In this document: positions 53,076 to 63,037 of the stretch, piece after piece | Numbering within the stretch: position 1 is the first letter of the stretch | Layout of the letters: every line of letters begins with the position of its first letter | NCBI GenBank assembly: GCA_903851365.1 | Contig: CAINOB010000047.1 | Location: 31,048-95,047, forward strand | DNA from: an uncultured Bacteroidota bacterium | GTDB lineage: Bacteria; Bacteroidota; Bacteroidia; Bacteroidales; UBA12481 | Direction: 5' to 3' | DNA: 64,000 bases | Made by a program: the position numbers and the translations under genes | The notes under the pieces: generated by a model | What the model was told of the DNA's origin: nothing | Seen by the model: the letters and a program-made list of their open reading frames with translations, nothing else | The model's database searches: none

Positions 53076-54320
53076 GTGCCCAGACCAACATCAGGAAAAT
53101 CAGATAATTGTTCCTTCTGCGGAAGACCGAAGGAAGATGTAAATCTCTTGATTGCCGGAGTTTCCGGTCATATCTGCGATGCCTGCATTGAACAGGCTTA
53201 TAATAATATTATCAAGGAAGAGCTGAAATCCACCAATAAGGCTTTCAACATAAACGATATCGAGGTTAAGACCCCTATCGAAATCAAGCAATTTCTCGAT
53301 CAGTATGTAATCGGCCAGGAAGATGCAAAAAAGGTTCTTTCTGTCGCTGTTTATAATCATTATAAGCGTTTGGGACAGCAGGATTCCAGTAATGAAGTTG
53401 AGATTGAAAAGTCAAATATTATCCTGGTGGGTGAAACAGGTACCGGAAAGACACTACTGGCCAAGACTATAGCTAAGATGCTTCATGTCCCTTTCACCAT
53501 TGTTGATGCTACTGTCCTTACGGAAGCCGGCTATGTTGGTGAAGATATTGAAAGTCTTTTAACTCGTTTGCTCCAGGTGGCTGACTATGACGTTAAAGCT
53601 GCTGAAAGAGGAATCGTTTTTATTGATGAGATTGATAAAATCGCCAGAAAAAGCGATAACCCTTCCATCACCCGAGATGTATCAGGCGAAGGAGTTCAAC
53701 AGGGACTTCTTAAATTATTGGAAGGTTCAGTTGTTAACGTTCCGCCGCAGGGTGGACGTAAACATCCTGAGCAGAAAATGATCCCAGTTGACACCAAGAA
53801 TATTTTGTTTATCGCCGGTGGAGCTTTCGATGGGATAGAGCGCAAAATCGCTCAGCGATTAAATACTAAAGTCATCGGTTACGGCGCCCAGAAAAAGGCA
53901 GATGAAATCGATCGGAACAACCTTATTCAGTATGTTGCACCGCAGGATTTGAAATCATTCGGGATGATCCCTGAAATTGTCGGCCGACTGCCGGTAATTG
54001 CTCACCTGAATCCGCTGGACGGGGATGCATTACGACAGATCCTTACAGAGCCCAGGAATTCGATTATCAAGCAATATGTCAAGCTTTTCCAGATGGATAA
54101 TGTTAAAATAACATTTGATCCTGACGTCCTGGATTACATAGTTTCGCTTGCCATCGATTTTAAGCTTGGCGCCAGGGGGTTAAGATCAATTTGCGAATCC
54201 ATCATGATTGATGTGATGTACGAAACGCCATCGAACAAAAAGCAAAATCTAAGGATCACCAAGAGCATGGCTGAGCAGAAGATTTCCAAACTTACGGCTA
54301 ACAGACTTAAAGCCAGCTAG
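53076..54320 (+). CDS. clpX: ATP-dependent Clp protease unfoldase ClpX
   Basis: A 414-residue AAA+ unfoldase. The N-terminal zinc domain has Cys12, Cys15, Cys34 and Cys37. Walker A is GETGTGKT (Lys125), Walker B VFIDEIDKIA, the pore loop lies just after Walker A (GYVGEDIESLL), and the ClpP-contact IGF-like loop is expected around VIGYG. The start is GTG at 53076, 3 bp after the clpP stop; no ATG precedes the zinc finger. It ends in a 4-bp convergent overlap with folA. Confidence 0.95.
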   Translation: MPRPTSGKSDNCSFCGRPKEDVNLLIAGVSGHICDACIEQAYNNIIKEELKSTNKAFNINDIEVKTPIEIKQFLDQYVIGQEDAKKVLSVAVYNHYKRLGQQDSSNEVEIEKSNIILVGETGTGKTLLAKTIAKMLHVPFTIVDATVLTEAGYVGEDIESLLTRLLQVADYDVKAAERGIVFIDEIDKIARKSDNPSITRDVSGEGVQQGLLKLLEGSVVNVPPQGGRKHPEQKMIPVDTKNILFIAGGAFDGIERKIAQRLNTKVIGYGAQKKADEIDRNNLIQYVAPQDLKSFGMIPEIVGRLPVIAHLNPLDGDALRQILTEPRNSIIKQYVKLFQMDNVKITFDPDVLDYIVSLAIDFKLGARGLRSICESIMIDVMYETPSNKKQNLRITKSMAEQKISKLTANRLKAS

Positions 54321-54817
54321 CTGATTCGCTCATAAATCAGAAAAGTAAATCCGGGATCATTTTCGGGGTGTGGTTCCCGAAAGGTTTCTTTCCATTCTTT
54401 TGAATCCAGTTCAGGAAACCATACATCTGCGTCAAAATCTTTGTCGACAACCGTAAGATAAACTTTCTGCGACAGCGGTAAAAATTGCCTGTATATCATT
54501 CCACCGCCGATAATGAAATTTTCGCTTTCGGCATCCATTTGATTCATAGCACTATCTATTGATCCGACACAAATAGTACCCGGAAAGCAATCCCTGGGAT
54601 CATCGGTGATCACAATGTTTTTTCGGCCAGGCAACGGTTTGTATGGAAGCGACTCCCAGGTTCTGCGCCCCATGATTACTGAACGGCCAGAGGTTTGTTT
54701 TTTAAACCATTTAAAATCCAACGGTATATGCCAAAGTAGCTGGTTATTCATGCCAATAGCCCAATTCCTTGCAACAGCTACGATAATCGATATGGGTTTT
54801 CCCGGTATTGGACTCAT
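54317..54817 (-). CDS. folA: Dihydrofolate reductase
   Basis: A 166-residue enzyme reducing dihydrofolate with NADPH. The N-terminus [22 protein letters not shown] includes the Met20-type loop and the WHIP substrate-binding segment; GRRTWESL and the [12 protein letters not shown] motif bind cofactor. It overlaps thyA by 4 bp (ATGA); thyA produces the dihydrofolate that this enzyme recycles. Last gene of the BFN-nupC-thyA-folA cluster. Confidence 0.95.
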   Translation of the reverse strand: MSPIPGKPISIIVAVARNWAIGMNNQLLWHIPLDFKWFKKQTSGRSVIMGRRTWESLPYKPLPGRKNIVITDDPRDCFPGTICVGSIDSAMNQMDAESENFIIGGGMIYRQFLPLSQKVYLTVVDKDFDADVWFPELDSKEWKETFREPHPENDPGFTFLIYERIS

Positions 54818-55608
54818 GCGGATATCTCAGCTTTAATGTGTGAATCAGGACTATAACCAGTCAGTTCAAAATCAGAAAATTCAAAATCCAATACTCGTTT
54901 TTTATCTGGATTGAGGTTGAGCAGGGGAAGAGATTTCGGCTCACGGCCAAGCTGTACCTTAGCCTGCTCAATATGATTCAGGTATAGATGTGCATCTCCA
55001 AGAGTATGAATAAACTCGTAGGGAATCAGCCCGGTTTCACGTGCCACCATCATCATTAAAATGCTGTACGACGCAATATTAAAGGGAACACCAAGGAAAA
55101 TATCGGCGCTCCGCTGATAGAGCTGACAGGAAAGCCGGCCATTGGCAACATAAAACTGAAACAGAATATGACATGGGGGCAGGTTCATGTTTCCCAGATC
55201 AGCCACGTTCCAGGCGCTAACAATATGTCGTCGGGAATCCGGATTTTCGCGAATAGATTTTATCACCCTGGAAATCTGATCGACAGATTCACCTTTATAT
55301 CCTGGCCATGAACGCCATTGGTACCCGTAAATGTGACCCAGTTCCCCCTCCACATCGGCCCACTCGTTCCAGATCTTTACCCCATTGTCGGTGAGATATT
55401 TCGTATTCGTCTCCCCTCGCAGGAACCACAGTAATTCATATATAATTGATTTCAGATGCAACTTTTTTGTGGTAAGCAATGGAAATCCATCCTCCAGATT
55501 AAATCTCATCTGATATCCAAAAGTACTGAGCGTACCAGTCCCTGTGCGGTCATCCTTACGGACACCGTTTTTTAGAGTATGATCGAGCAATGTTAGGTAT
55601 TGCTTCAT
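54814..55608 (-). CDS. thyA: Thymidylate synthase
   Basis: A 264-residue enzyme that methylates dUMP to dTMP using methylenetetrahydrofolate. The length equals the E. coli enzyme and the catalytic cysteine is Cys146 in [11 protein letters not shown]. Other conserved segments are the phosphate-binding [11 protein letters not shown] and [16 protein letters not shown]. It follows nupC by 16 bp and overlaps folA by 4 bp. Confidence 0.97.
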   Translation of the reverse strand: MKQYLTLLDHTLKNGVRKDDRTGTGTLSTFGYQMRFNLEDGFPLLTTKKLHLKSIIYELLWFLRGETNTKYLTDNGVKIWNEWADVEGELGHIYGYQWRSWPGYKGESVDQISRVIKSIRENPDSRRHIVSAWNVADLGNMNLPPCHILFQFYVANGRLSCQLYQRSADIFLGVPFNIASYSILMMMVARETGLIPYEFIHTLGDAHLYLNHIEQAKVQLGREPKSLPLLNLNPDKKRVLDFEFSDFELTGYSPDSHIKAEISA

Positions 55609-55624
55609 AATTAATCATTTAAGC

Positions 55625-57085
55625 TTATCCAATCATCATTCCAATAATTGTAGCTGAGAGCAGGGAAACCAAAGTTCCACCCAGTAAAGCCCTCAAACCA
55701 AACTCTGACAACCACTTCCGTTTTCCCGGCGCCAGAAGGCCTAATCCACCTATTTGCATCCCAACAGACGCAAAGTTTGCAAAACCGCACAACATATAGG
55801 TCGACATGATGATCGACTTATCCTGTAAAAAGGCCCCGGCATCCTTCATGGAAGCGAGGCTAATATAGCCCACAAATTCATTAGTAACCAGTTTTTCTCC
55901 TGCTAATTGTCCGACAAGAGCCAAATCATGCGGACAAATCCCGATCATCCACATCACCGGGGAAAAGCAATACCCCAGCATAAATTGAAGATTAAAATCA
56001 TGATAGCGCCCGCTGGAGATAGTAAAGGCCCAGTTATTCAGATGAGTCCATGAGCCAATCCTGATCAATATAAAATTAAACATTGCAATAAATGCAAGAA
56101 ATACCAGCAACATAGCCGCTACACTGGCAGCCATTTTAAGCCCTTGCCAGGTGCCTTTTGATATGGAGTCAAGCGCGTTTTCACCGAACTTCCCCTTATC
56201 CGGTTCAGCTTCTTCGCGGATTGTTTCATTCTGCGGATACAATATCTTGGCTATAACCACCGCACCCGGAGCTGCCATTACTGATGCCGCGAGAAGATGT
56301 TTTGCAAAAAGCAGCCGTTGGACTGGATCATTCCCTCCAAGGAATCCGATGTACACAGCCATCACCCCCCCAGCTATAGTCCCCATACCAGCTACCATGA
56401 TCATCATAATTTCAGAGCGGCTCATTTTTTCCAGATATCCTTTTACCATTAAAGGAGCCTCTAATTGTCCAAGAAAAATATTCCCGGCAACTGTCAGGCT
56501 TTCGGCGCCCGAAATGTTTAACGCTTTTGTTAAAGGCCAGGCCAGGGTGCGGACAACCTTTTGGATAATGCCCAGATAAAACAGCAAACTTGTTATTGCT
56601 GAAAAGAATACGATTGTTGGCAAGACCTGCAAAACAAAGATCGATCCGAATTTATTTATATCCAGAAGTGATCCGAACAGAAATTGAGAACCAGCCCGCG
56701 AAAAATCAAGCACAGTGACAAACATTTTCCCGGCGAACTCAAAAAACAGCTGTACGGGAGGTACCATGAGCACTCCGATTGCAAGAATGAACTGTATTCC
56801 CAGTCCTCCAAATACTATCTTCCATGAGATTCCGCGGCGGTTGGTACTGAAAATCCAGGCAACAAGAATTAAAAATCCTAATCCCAGTATACCCCGGGCA
56901 ACGCTTTTTACATTTATCTCCGGGGTATCGCTGACCCTTTTAGTTATGGGTAATGCGACAGGCTCAGATTTTGTTATCGAACTGGTATCATGGGGTGGAG
57001 TAAGCACATTTTGTGCCTTTCCGATAAATGAACCCAGAAAAACCAAAGCTGTAATCAAAAAAAGAAGATACCGTATACTTTTCAT
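55625..57085 (-). CDS. nupC: CNT-family nucleoside transporter (NupC-like)
   Basis: A 486-residue concentrative nucleoside transporter. An N-terminal signal-like helix (about 5-24) and about 40 polar residues precede the transporter, an extension seen in Bacteroidota members. The CNT core follows, with GNIFLGQLEAPLMVKGYL and the substrate/Na+ region GMGTIAGGVMAVYIGFLG, and a C-terminal gating part (MCGFANFASVGMQIGGLG-like). It imports nucleosides with Na+ or H+. It lies between BFN (8 bp) and thyA (16 bp), fitting a nucleoside-salvage operon. Confidence 0.93.
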   Translation of the reverse strand: MKSIRYLLFLITALVFLGSFIGKAQNVLTPPHDTSSITKSEPVALPITKRVSDTPEINVKSVARGILGLGFLILVAWIFSTNRRGISWKIVFGGLGIQFILAIGVLMVPPVQLFFEFAGKMFVTVLDFSRAGSQFLFGSLLDINKFGSIFVLQVLPTIVFFSAITSLLFYLGIIQKVVRTLAWPLTKALNISGAESLTVAGNIFLGQLEAPLMVKGYLEKMSRSEIMMIMVAGMGTIAGGVMAVYIGFLGGNDPVQRLLFAKHLLAASVMAAPGAVVIAKILYPQNETIREEAEPDKGKFGENALDSISKGTWQGLKMAASVAAMLLVFLAFIAMFNFILIRIGSWTHLNNWAFTISSGRYHDFNLQFMLGYCFSPVMWMIGICPHDLALVGQLAGEKLVTNEFVGYISLASMKDAGAFLQDKSIIMSTYMLCGFANFASVGMQIGGLGLLAPGKRKWLSEFGLRALLGGTLVSLLSATIIGMMIG

Positions 57086-57093
57086 AAAGCGCG

Positions 57094-57681
57094 TTATCTC
57101 TCCTTGCCACCCCGTCGCTTCAATTCATCCCGTATTTTCGAAGCGGTCTCATAATCCTCATTTTCTATGGCCAAATCGAGTTCAGCTTCGAGTTCGAGGA
57201 GCGATTTTGATTCATAAGGTTCTTCACTGGATTCAACTTCCTCAGATTCCTTTTCTTCCACTTCCTTATCATCCAGAAAAATCCCAGCCTTATCAAGAAT
57301 CTCTGTGGTGGTATAAATCGGGCATTTAAATCGCAGGGCAAGGGCAACGGCATCAGAGGTCCGGGAATCGATCTTAACTGTTTCACCTTCCCGAATAAAT
57401 GTTAATTCGGAATAAAAAATTCCTTCTTCCAGCTTTGTTATGAGGACTTCTTTAAGCTCAACTCCGTATGCTCTGGAAAAACTAAGAAAAAGATCATGAG
57501 TTAAAGGTCTGGGTGGCTTAAGTTCTTCCAGGTGAAGGGCAATAGCTTGAGCCTCAAATGCCCCAATCATTATCGGAATTCTTTTTTTTCCAGTCTCCTC
57601 GGCCAGAACCAAGGCATAACTACCGGCCTGTGTCTGACTGAAAGTCAGGCCCATAACCCGTAATTTCACAAGATTGCCCAT
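57094..57681 (-). CDS. Bifunctional nuclease family (DUF151) protein with UVR motif
   Basis: A 195-residue protein. Residues 1-140 form the BFN domain (LRVMGLTFSQTQAGSYALVL and DSRTSDAVALALR), a family with reported DNase/RNase activity in some members. After an acidic linker (about 140-160, rich in Glu), the last 35 residues form a UvrB/UvrC motif helix pair (ELDLAIENEDYETASKIRDELKR), a protein-protein module. First gene of the leftward nucleotide cluster, divergent from rplU. Confidence 0.88.
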   Translation of the reverse strand: MGNLVKLRVMGLTFSQTQAGSYALVLAEETGKKRIPIMIGAFEAQAIALHLEELKPPRPLTHDLFLSFSRAYGVELKEVLITKLEEGIFYSELTFIREGETVKIDSRTSDAVALALRFKCPIYTTTEILDKAGIFLDDKEVEEKESEEVESSEEPYESKSLLELEAELDLAIENEDYETASKIRDELKRRGGKER

Positions 57682-57728
57682 GATTCATGATTTTCCGTAA
57701 ATGTATCAAATAAATATAAATCGATCAC

Positions 57729-57760
57729 TTTGCATAATAGGAATATCTTTTCTACCTTTG
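57729..57760 (+). promoter_or_regulatory. Consensus promoter for rplU-rpmA
   Basis: TTTG at 57729-57732, a 20-bp spacer and TACCTTTG at 57753-57760 match TTTG-N20-TAnnTTTG. The rplU ATG is 37 bp downstream. Confidence 0.8.
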
Positions 57761-57797
57761 CAGACCCAAATGATATCTGTAATTTTATATACTCGAC

Positions 57798-58112
57798 ATG
57801 TACGCAATAGTTGACATAGCCGGACAGCAGTTCAAGGTCGTTAAAGACCAGAAGGTTTACGTTCACAGGTTGGACGCAGCGGAAGGAACTGACATGGAGT
57901 TTGCAAAAGTTTTGCTTATTGATAATGAAGGCAAGATCCAGGTCGGTCATCCGGTTGTGGAAGGAGCGAAGATCGCAGCAAAAGTTCTCACACATGTTAG
58001 GGGGGATAAAGTTCTCGTTTTCAAAAAGAAACGCAGAAAAGGTTATCAGAAACTGAACGGTCACCGTCAGAATTTCACCCAGATACAAATTCAGGACATC
58101 ATTCTCGGTTAA
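57798..58112 (+). CDS. rplU: 50S ribosomal protein L21
   Basis: A 104-residue large-subunit protein binding 23S rRNA. The start MYAIVDIAGQQFKV and the basic FKKKRRKGYQKLNGHRQ tract with the C-terminal IQDI are diagnostic. It lies 18 bp upstream of rpmA and is driven by a consensus promoter. Confidence 0.97.
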   Translation: MYAIVDIAGQQFKVVKDQKVYVHRLDAAEGTDMEFAKVLLIDNEGKIQVGHPVVEGAKIAAKVLTHVRGDKVLVFKKKRRKGYQKLNGHRQNFTQIQIQDIILG

Positions 58113-58130
58113 TCAATAATACTCAGGATT

Positions 58131-58394
58131 ATGGCACACAAGAAGGCATCAGGTAGTTCCCGTAACGGACGCGAATCAGAAAGCAAGCGACTGGGAGTAA
58201 AAATTTACGGCGGTCAGGTTGCAAAAGCAGGCAACATTTTGGTTCGTCAGCGTGGAACACGGCATCACCCGGGAATCAATGTAGGAATTGGCAGAGACCA
58301 TACCCTATTTGCTCTTGAAGATGGTACCGTAACATTTCAGCGTAAAAAAAACGATCGCTCATACGTTTCTGTTCTTCCGGAATCGAACGAATAG
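58131..58394 (+). CDS. rpmA: 50S ribosomal protein L27
   Basis: An 87-residue protein whose N-terminus reaches the peptidyl-transferase centre. [21 protein letters not shown] and [11 protein letters not shown] are the family hallmarks. Here the second residue is Ala directly after Met, without the cleavable N-extension found in Firmicutes. It is followed by a strong terminator. Confidence 0.97.
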   Translation: MAHKKASGSSRNGRESESKRLGVKIYGGQVAKAGNILVRQRGTRHHPGINVGIGRDHTLFALEDGTVTFQRKKNDRSYVSVLPESNE

Positions 58395-58416
58395 GCGTTA
58401 CCCCGTCTTATCCAGG

Positions 58417-58465
58417 AATCTCCTGAATTATCCCGGTAACGGTATAGTTCAGGAGATTTCTTATT
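58417..58465 (+). terminator. Intrinsic terminator after rpmA
   Basis: AATCTCCTGAA (58417-58427) and TTCAGGAGATT (58448-58458) form an 11-bp perfect stem around a 20-base loop, followed by TCTTATTTTA. It lies 23 bp past the rpmA stop and insulates serS. Confidence 0.7.
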
Positions 58466-58502
58466 TTAGAGCCACGTTAATCCACAGCTTAATTTCTCAA
58501 AT

Positions 58503-59779
58503 ATGCTTCCTTTAAAACTTATCCAGGAAAATAGTGACTTTATCATTGAGCGGTTGAAAATCAAAAACTTTGATGCAAAACCAATCATTGGGCGTATCCT
58601 GGCTGCCGACGATCGCCGTCGCGCTTTACAAACGAGTATTGATATCCAGTTAGCCGACCTCAATAACCTGGCAAGGCAGATCGGGCAACTTTTCAAAGAA
58701 GGCAAATCTCAGGAAGCAGAAGAAGCAAAAAACCAGACCTTTCAGATCAAAGAACAAAACCGCATCCTTAAAGAAGAACATGCTGCACTTGAAGCGGAAC
58801 TTCAGGATATGGTTGTTCAGCTCCCAAACCTTCCCTATGAACTTGTACCGGCTGGAAAAACACCCGAAGACAACCAACTTATACGCACAGGTGGCACCAT
58901 TCCCGAACCAGATGTAAATAGAAAGGCTCACTGGGACCTGCTCGCAGGCTCAGGATTGATAGACTTCGAACTCGGAGTAAAACTAACGGGAGCAGGATTT
59001 CCTGTTTATCAACGTGAAGCGGCCCGCTTACAAAGGGCATTGATCAATTTCTTCCTTGACCAGGGCTTAAAGGCAGGATTCACCGAGGTGCAACCTCCAA
59101 TTATGGTTAATGAGGCTTCCGCTTATGGTACGGGTCAGCTCCCTGACAAAGAGGCCCAAATGTATCGGTCGGAAGCAGATGGTTTATATCTTATCCCGAC
59201 AGCTGAAGTCCCGGTGACTAACATTTTCCGCGACGAGATTCTATCTGCCGAGCAATTGCCTGTCAGGTATATGGCGTATACCCCCTGTTTCCGCCGCGAA
59301 GCTGGATCATGGGGAAGTCATGTCCGAGGCCTGAATCGCTTACATCAGTTCGATAAGGTGGAAATTGTACAAGTGCGTCATCCGGATAATTCTTATGCCG
59401 GACTTGAGGAGATGGTGAACTACGTAGAATCCCTCGTAAACCTTCTTGAACTTCCCTACCGGATCATCCGGTTATGCGGCGGGGATATGAGCTTTACTTC
59501 TGCAATGACCTATGATTTTGAGGTTTTTGCAGCAGGACAAGGCAGGTGGCTGGAAGTATCATCAGTTTCCAATTTTGAATCCTTTCAGGCTAACCGTCTG
59601 AAATTGAGATTCCGGGAAAAGGCGACAAACGCACTCGCCTCGCCCACACCCTGAACGGCAGTGCACTGGCACTTCCAAGGATAATGGCTGGACTTCTGGA
59701 AAATAACCAGCGAGGAAACGAAATCATGATACCGAAAATCCTGCATACCTATACCGGTTTCGACCGGATCCGGCTATGA
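58503..59779 (+). CDS. serS: Seryl-tRNA synthetase, apparent 1-base frameshift near the 3' end
   Basis: A class II synthetase with an N-terminal antiparallel coiled-coil tRNA arm (about 30-110) and a catalytic core with the motif 2 region TPCFRREAGS. The zero frame stops at 59654 after 383 codons, in the nonsense tail ATNALASPTP following LRFREK. From 59621 the -1 frame continues perfectly as GDKRTRLAHTLNGSALALPR through HTYTGFDRI to a stop at 59777-59779, giving 425 residues, the normal family length with motif 3 restored. A single G missing from a GGG run near 59621 explains it. A sequencing or assembly indel is more likely than decay of an essential gene. The true stop overlaps the next ATG (ATGA). 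Confidence 0.9.
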
Positions 59780-61602
59780 AACTTTTTCTCATCGGGTTCA
59801 TTTTATTCGTGGGGCTCCAATCAGCCTGGGCGCAGAACACCACCGTTCAGCTAGCATGGGAATATTATAACCAACACGAGTATGAGAAAGCCGCACCTCT
59901 GTTTCTCAAGATGTATGAGGAAAATAACATTACAACTTACCTCTATAATTATGTAAACTGCCTTCTTGAAGCCCGTGATTATGACACTGCCATCAAAGCG
60001 GTAAAGAAAGCAATCAGGCAATCGGGTGACATCAACCTGAACATTGAACTTGGTAATGTTTATGAAATTTCCGGTGACAACAAAAAAGCTGAAGAAGCTT
60101 ATCAGGTCCCGCTTAAACAATTTCCCCAGAACGAGGCCGGCATCCTGAATCTCGGGCATACCTATTCCTCTTTTGCAAAATATTCCTATTCCTCAATGGT
60201 CTTTGAACTTGGCCGGAAGGTTTTAGGAAAACCCGACGAATTTCGACTTGAACTGGCCAATGTTTATTATGCCCAGCGCCGATTTCCTCAGATGCTGGAG
60301 GAATATTACAGCCTACTGCTCGCCGACCCAAAGTATGTTCCTACTGTTCAGGTGATGATACAGAATGCATTAACGATGGATATCGACCAGACATTATTGC
60401 AACTGACGAGTGAAAAAACTTATGCCTATATACAAAAATGGCCAGGCATGCCAGCATTTTCAGAAATGCTCGTTTGGGTCTTATCCGAGGAAAAAAAATT
60501 CAAAGAAGCTGTTGACGAGGTTATTGCAATGGACCGACGTAACCAGACAACTCCTGACCGGGTATTGCAGATGGCCCGGATTTCAGCCGATGCCGGTGAT
60601 ATGGATGCTTCTATTACAGCTTATCTTTATGTAATAGGAAGAGGATCTACGGGACCTAATCGCCTGATAATTTACAATATAGCCAGGGTGGAATACCTGC
60701 TGACTCTGGCTGATAAATTAAAAAACACAGCAGGAACAAAAATCGATGAATGGAGCAAACTTGCCGTAGATATTCGCAAGACAATTAATGACCTGGGCAA
60801 AGAAAATGTTTTAGATCCTCTTTACATTAAGCTGGCTCATATCCAGGCATTTCAGATCGGAGATTATGATAATGCCCTGAAAACCATAGATGAAACCCTT
60901 GCCCTGGCGGGAAAACCTCCCCTTTACCGAACCGATTGCGAACTTGAAAAAGCAGATATTTTACTCAGCTCAGGAGATCCCTGGGAAGCCTCATTAGTTT
61001 ACAGCATGGTGGATATGGAAAATCCTGACAATCCTGAAGGATCAGCGTCGCGCTATCGAAAGGCACAGCTATCTTGGTTCACCGGAAATTATAAATGGGC
61101 ACTTGCACAACTTGATATTATTAAAGGAAGTACCTCAAAGCCAAATGCGAATGATGCTTTAGAACTTTCTGTTCTAATAAGGGAAAACATTTCGGAAAAA
61201 GATTCCACTCAATCAACGCTCTTGAAACTTGCGGAGGCAGATTATCTGATTTTCAGGCACAAAAACGATGATGCTATAGTTATTCTGGATTCCATCATTA
61301 ATAATGCCCCTGATGATCCTGCAACAGACGATTGTCTGTTTAAAAAAGCTAAGATCCTGCTTGACAATAATGAAGTTAACCAGGGGATTGAACTCCTCAA
61401 TAAAATTGTTGACAAGTATCGTTATGAATATTGGGGGCACAAAGCACTTTACGAATTGGCATGCCTATACCAGGATAAGCTCAATGAACCTGAAAAAGCG
61501 ATCACCTTACTGGAAGAATTTATCAGGGAGTTTCCTTCTAGTTTCTATTTCATAGATGCAAGGGATAGACTTAAGACATTGAAATCCAAAATGAAAAAAT
61601 GA
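59776..61602 (+). CDS. Exported TPR-repeat protein
   Basis: A 608-residue protein with a signal peptide (residues 1-19, ending SAWA) and tetratricopeptide helices throughout, for example WEYYNQHEYEKAAPLFLKM, NLGHTYSSFAKYSYSSMVF and, in the C-terminal part, LFKKAKILLDNNEVNQGIELL. It has no enzymatic motif and probably acts as a periplasmic scaffold, as in many Bacteroidota envelope complexes. The ATG overlaps the restored serS stop, and its own stop overlaps the EamA gene. Confidence 0.85.
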   Translation: MKLFLIGFILFVGLQSAWAQNTTVQLAWEYYNQHEYEKAAPLFLKMYEENNITTYLYNYVNCLLEARDYDTAIKAVKKAIRQSGDINLNIELGNVYEISGDNKKAEEAYQVPLKQFPQNEAGILNLGHTYSSFAKYSYSSMVFELGRKVLGKPDEFRLELANVYYAQRRFPQMLEEYYSLLLADPKYVPTVQVMIQNALTMDIDQTLLQLTSEKTYAYIQKWPGMPAFSEMLVWVLSEEKKFKEAVDEVIAMDRRNQTTPDRVLQMARISADAGDMDASITAYLYVIGRGSTGPNRLIIYNIARVEYLLTLADKLKNTAGTKIDEWSKLAVDIRKTINDLGKENVLDPLYIKLAHIQAFQIGDYDNALKTIDETLALAGKPPLYRTDCELEKADILLSSGDPWEASLVYSMVDMENPDNPEGSASRYRKAQLSWFTGNYKWALAQLDIIKGSTSKPNANDALELSVLIRENISEKDSTQSTLLKLAEADYLIFRHKNDDAIVILDSIINNAPDDPATDDCLFKKAKILLDNNEVNQGIELLNKIVDKYRYEYWGHKALYELACLYQDKLNEPEKAITLLEEFIREFPSSFYFIDARDRLKTLKSKMKK

Positions 61603-62489
61603 AAAAAAGGGCAGTTTACCTATTAGCATTAACAGCAATCCTGCTTTGGTCCACTTCGGGGACTGCCTTTAAACTGGCCCTGCGCGGAATGGATTTAATA
61701 GAATTGCTATTTATTGCTTCAACGATTGCCTGGATATTTCTTTTCATTGTTTTAGCATTACGCAAGCAAACAGCGGAAATATGGTATAGCACACCGAAAG
61801 CTATTTTAAGGTCAGCTATAGGCGGATTTCTGAATCCCTTTCTTTATTATATGATACTTTTGAATGCCTACCGCGTTCTTCCGGCCCAGATAGCTGGACC
61901 GTTAAACTATACCTGGCCGGTTATGCTTGTCCTTTTGTCCGCTCCTTTTCTGGGACAGAAAATCAGGTTTTTGGAAATGGCTGCCATCCTCGTCAGTTTT
62001 TTAGGTGTTATCATAATCAGCTCCCAGGGACGGAATATTTTTACATCCCCAATAAATGAGCCTATTGGGGTGATTTTAGCTCTGGCTAGTTCGATAATAT
62101 GGGCATCTTTCTGGATTTATAATGTTAAGGACTCCAGGCCGGAGATTATCAAAATCACTTTGAATTTCTTCTTCGGCAGTATTTTTTCGGGTATCGCATT
62201 CCTAATTTCATCTAAACCCATGGTAGTTAACATTTCAGTAATCCCTGCTGTTTATGTCGGATTAACAGAAATGGCCATAGCTTTTGTCTGCTGGCTCACC
62301 GCTCTTGAAAATGTCAGCAGTAATGCCAGGATAAGCAATCTTGTATTCATCTCCCCTTTTATCGGCCTGTTTTTTATTAACCTGATACTTGGCGAAAAAA
62401 TATATTGGACTACGCCTGCCGGCCTTGCCTTTATTGTCGGTGGTATCCTGATTCAGCAATTTTATCCCGGTAGAAAAACGAACCCATGA
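61599..62489 (+). CDS. EamA/DMT-family transporter
   Basis: A 296-residue inner-membrane protein with ten predicted helices in two EamA repeats (about 5-138 and 155-290). The first repeat starts ALTAILLWSTSGTAFKLAL, the second includes ALASSIIWASFWIYN. The substrate is unknown; DMT members export amino acids, drugs or nucleobase analogues. It is joined by ATGA overlaps to the TPR gene upstream and ruvC downstream, so all three are likely one mRNA. Confidence 0.9.
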   Translation: MKKRAVYLLALTAILLWSTSGTAFKLALRGMDLIELLFIASTIAWIFLFIVLALRKQTAEIWYSTPKAILRSAIGGFLNPFLYYMILLNAYRVLPAQIAGPLNYTWPVMLVLLSAPFLGQKIRFLEMAAILVSFLGVIIISSQGRNIFTSPINEPIGVILALASSIIWASFWIYNVKDSRPEIIKITLNFFFGSIFSGIAFLISSKPMVVNISVIPAVYVGLTEMAIAFVCWLTALENVSSNARISNLVFISPFIGLFFINLILGEKIYWTTPAGLAFIVGGILIQQFYPGRKTNP

Positions 62490-63037
62490 GCGAGAAGCAT
62501 ATAATATTAGGCATTGATCCCGGGACTATAGTTTTGGGATATGGTCTGATCCTTATTTCAGGTAAGCAGCTCTCGCTAATAGAAATGGGCGTATTACGCC
62601 TTCAAAAGATCCCGGACCCATTTGCCAGGCTAGGTAAAATATATCAGCGAATTGATGCTATAATTGAAGAATTTCACCCGCACGAGGTTGCCATAGAGGC
62701 TCCGTTCTTTGGAAAGAACGTACAATCGATGTTAAAGCTTGGGCGCGCTCAGGGAGTTGCTCTCGCTTCGGCATTTAACAGGGGAATCCCAGTATTTGAA
62801 TATTCTCCCAGAAAGATAAAGCAATCCATCACAGGTAACGGAAATGCCTCAAAGGAGCAAGTCGCTCTGATGGTTAAAAACATTTTAAAATCCGAAGAAG
62901 TCCCTGAATATTTGGATGCCACAGATGGAATTGCAGCTGCACTATGCCACTATTTTCAAACCAGTAAGCCTGTTTCGGCTCCTGGAGCAAAATCATGGGA
63001 AGATTTCATCCGGAAAAATCCGGACAGGGTTCATTAA
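62486..63037 (+). CDS. ruvC: Holliday-junction resolvase RuvC
   Basis: A 183-residue endonuclease that cleaves Holliday junctions. The four acidic catalytic positions are Asp11 (GIDPGT), Glu71 (AIEAPFFG), Asp144 and Asp147 (LDATDGIAAALCH), with the usual GKNVQSMLKLGRAQG segment between. It is coupled to the EamA gene by ATGA. It converges with the HIT gene, overlapping it by 4 bp. Confidence 0.96.
   Translation: MSEKHIILGIDPGTIVLGYGLILISGKQLSLIEMGVLRLQKIPDPFARLGKIYQRIDAIIEEFHPHEVAIEAPFFGKNVQSMLKLGRAQGVALASAFNRGIPVFEYSPRKIKQSITGNGNASKEQVALMVKNILKSEEVPEYLDATDGIAAALCHYFQTSKPVSAPGAKSWEDFIRKNPDRVH

Noticed and set aside
55034..55043. GTTTCACGTG inside thyA as a possible parS half-site
   Set aside because: Only one half matches the usual 16-bp palindrome; the other half reads CCACC, it lies within coding sequence and is about 30 kb from parAB.
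59610..59625. Programmed -1 frameshifting in serS
   Set aside because: The site CGG GAA AAG GCG is not a canonical slippery heptamer: the P-site tRNA would not re-pair, and no downstream pseudoknot is evident. A missing G is simpler.
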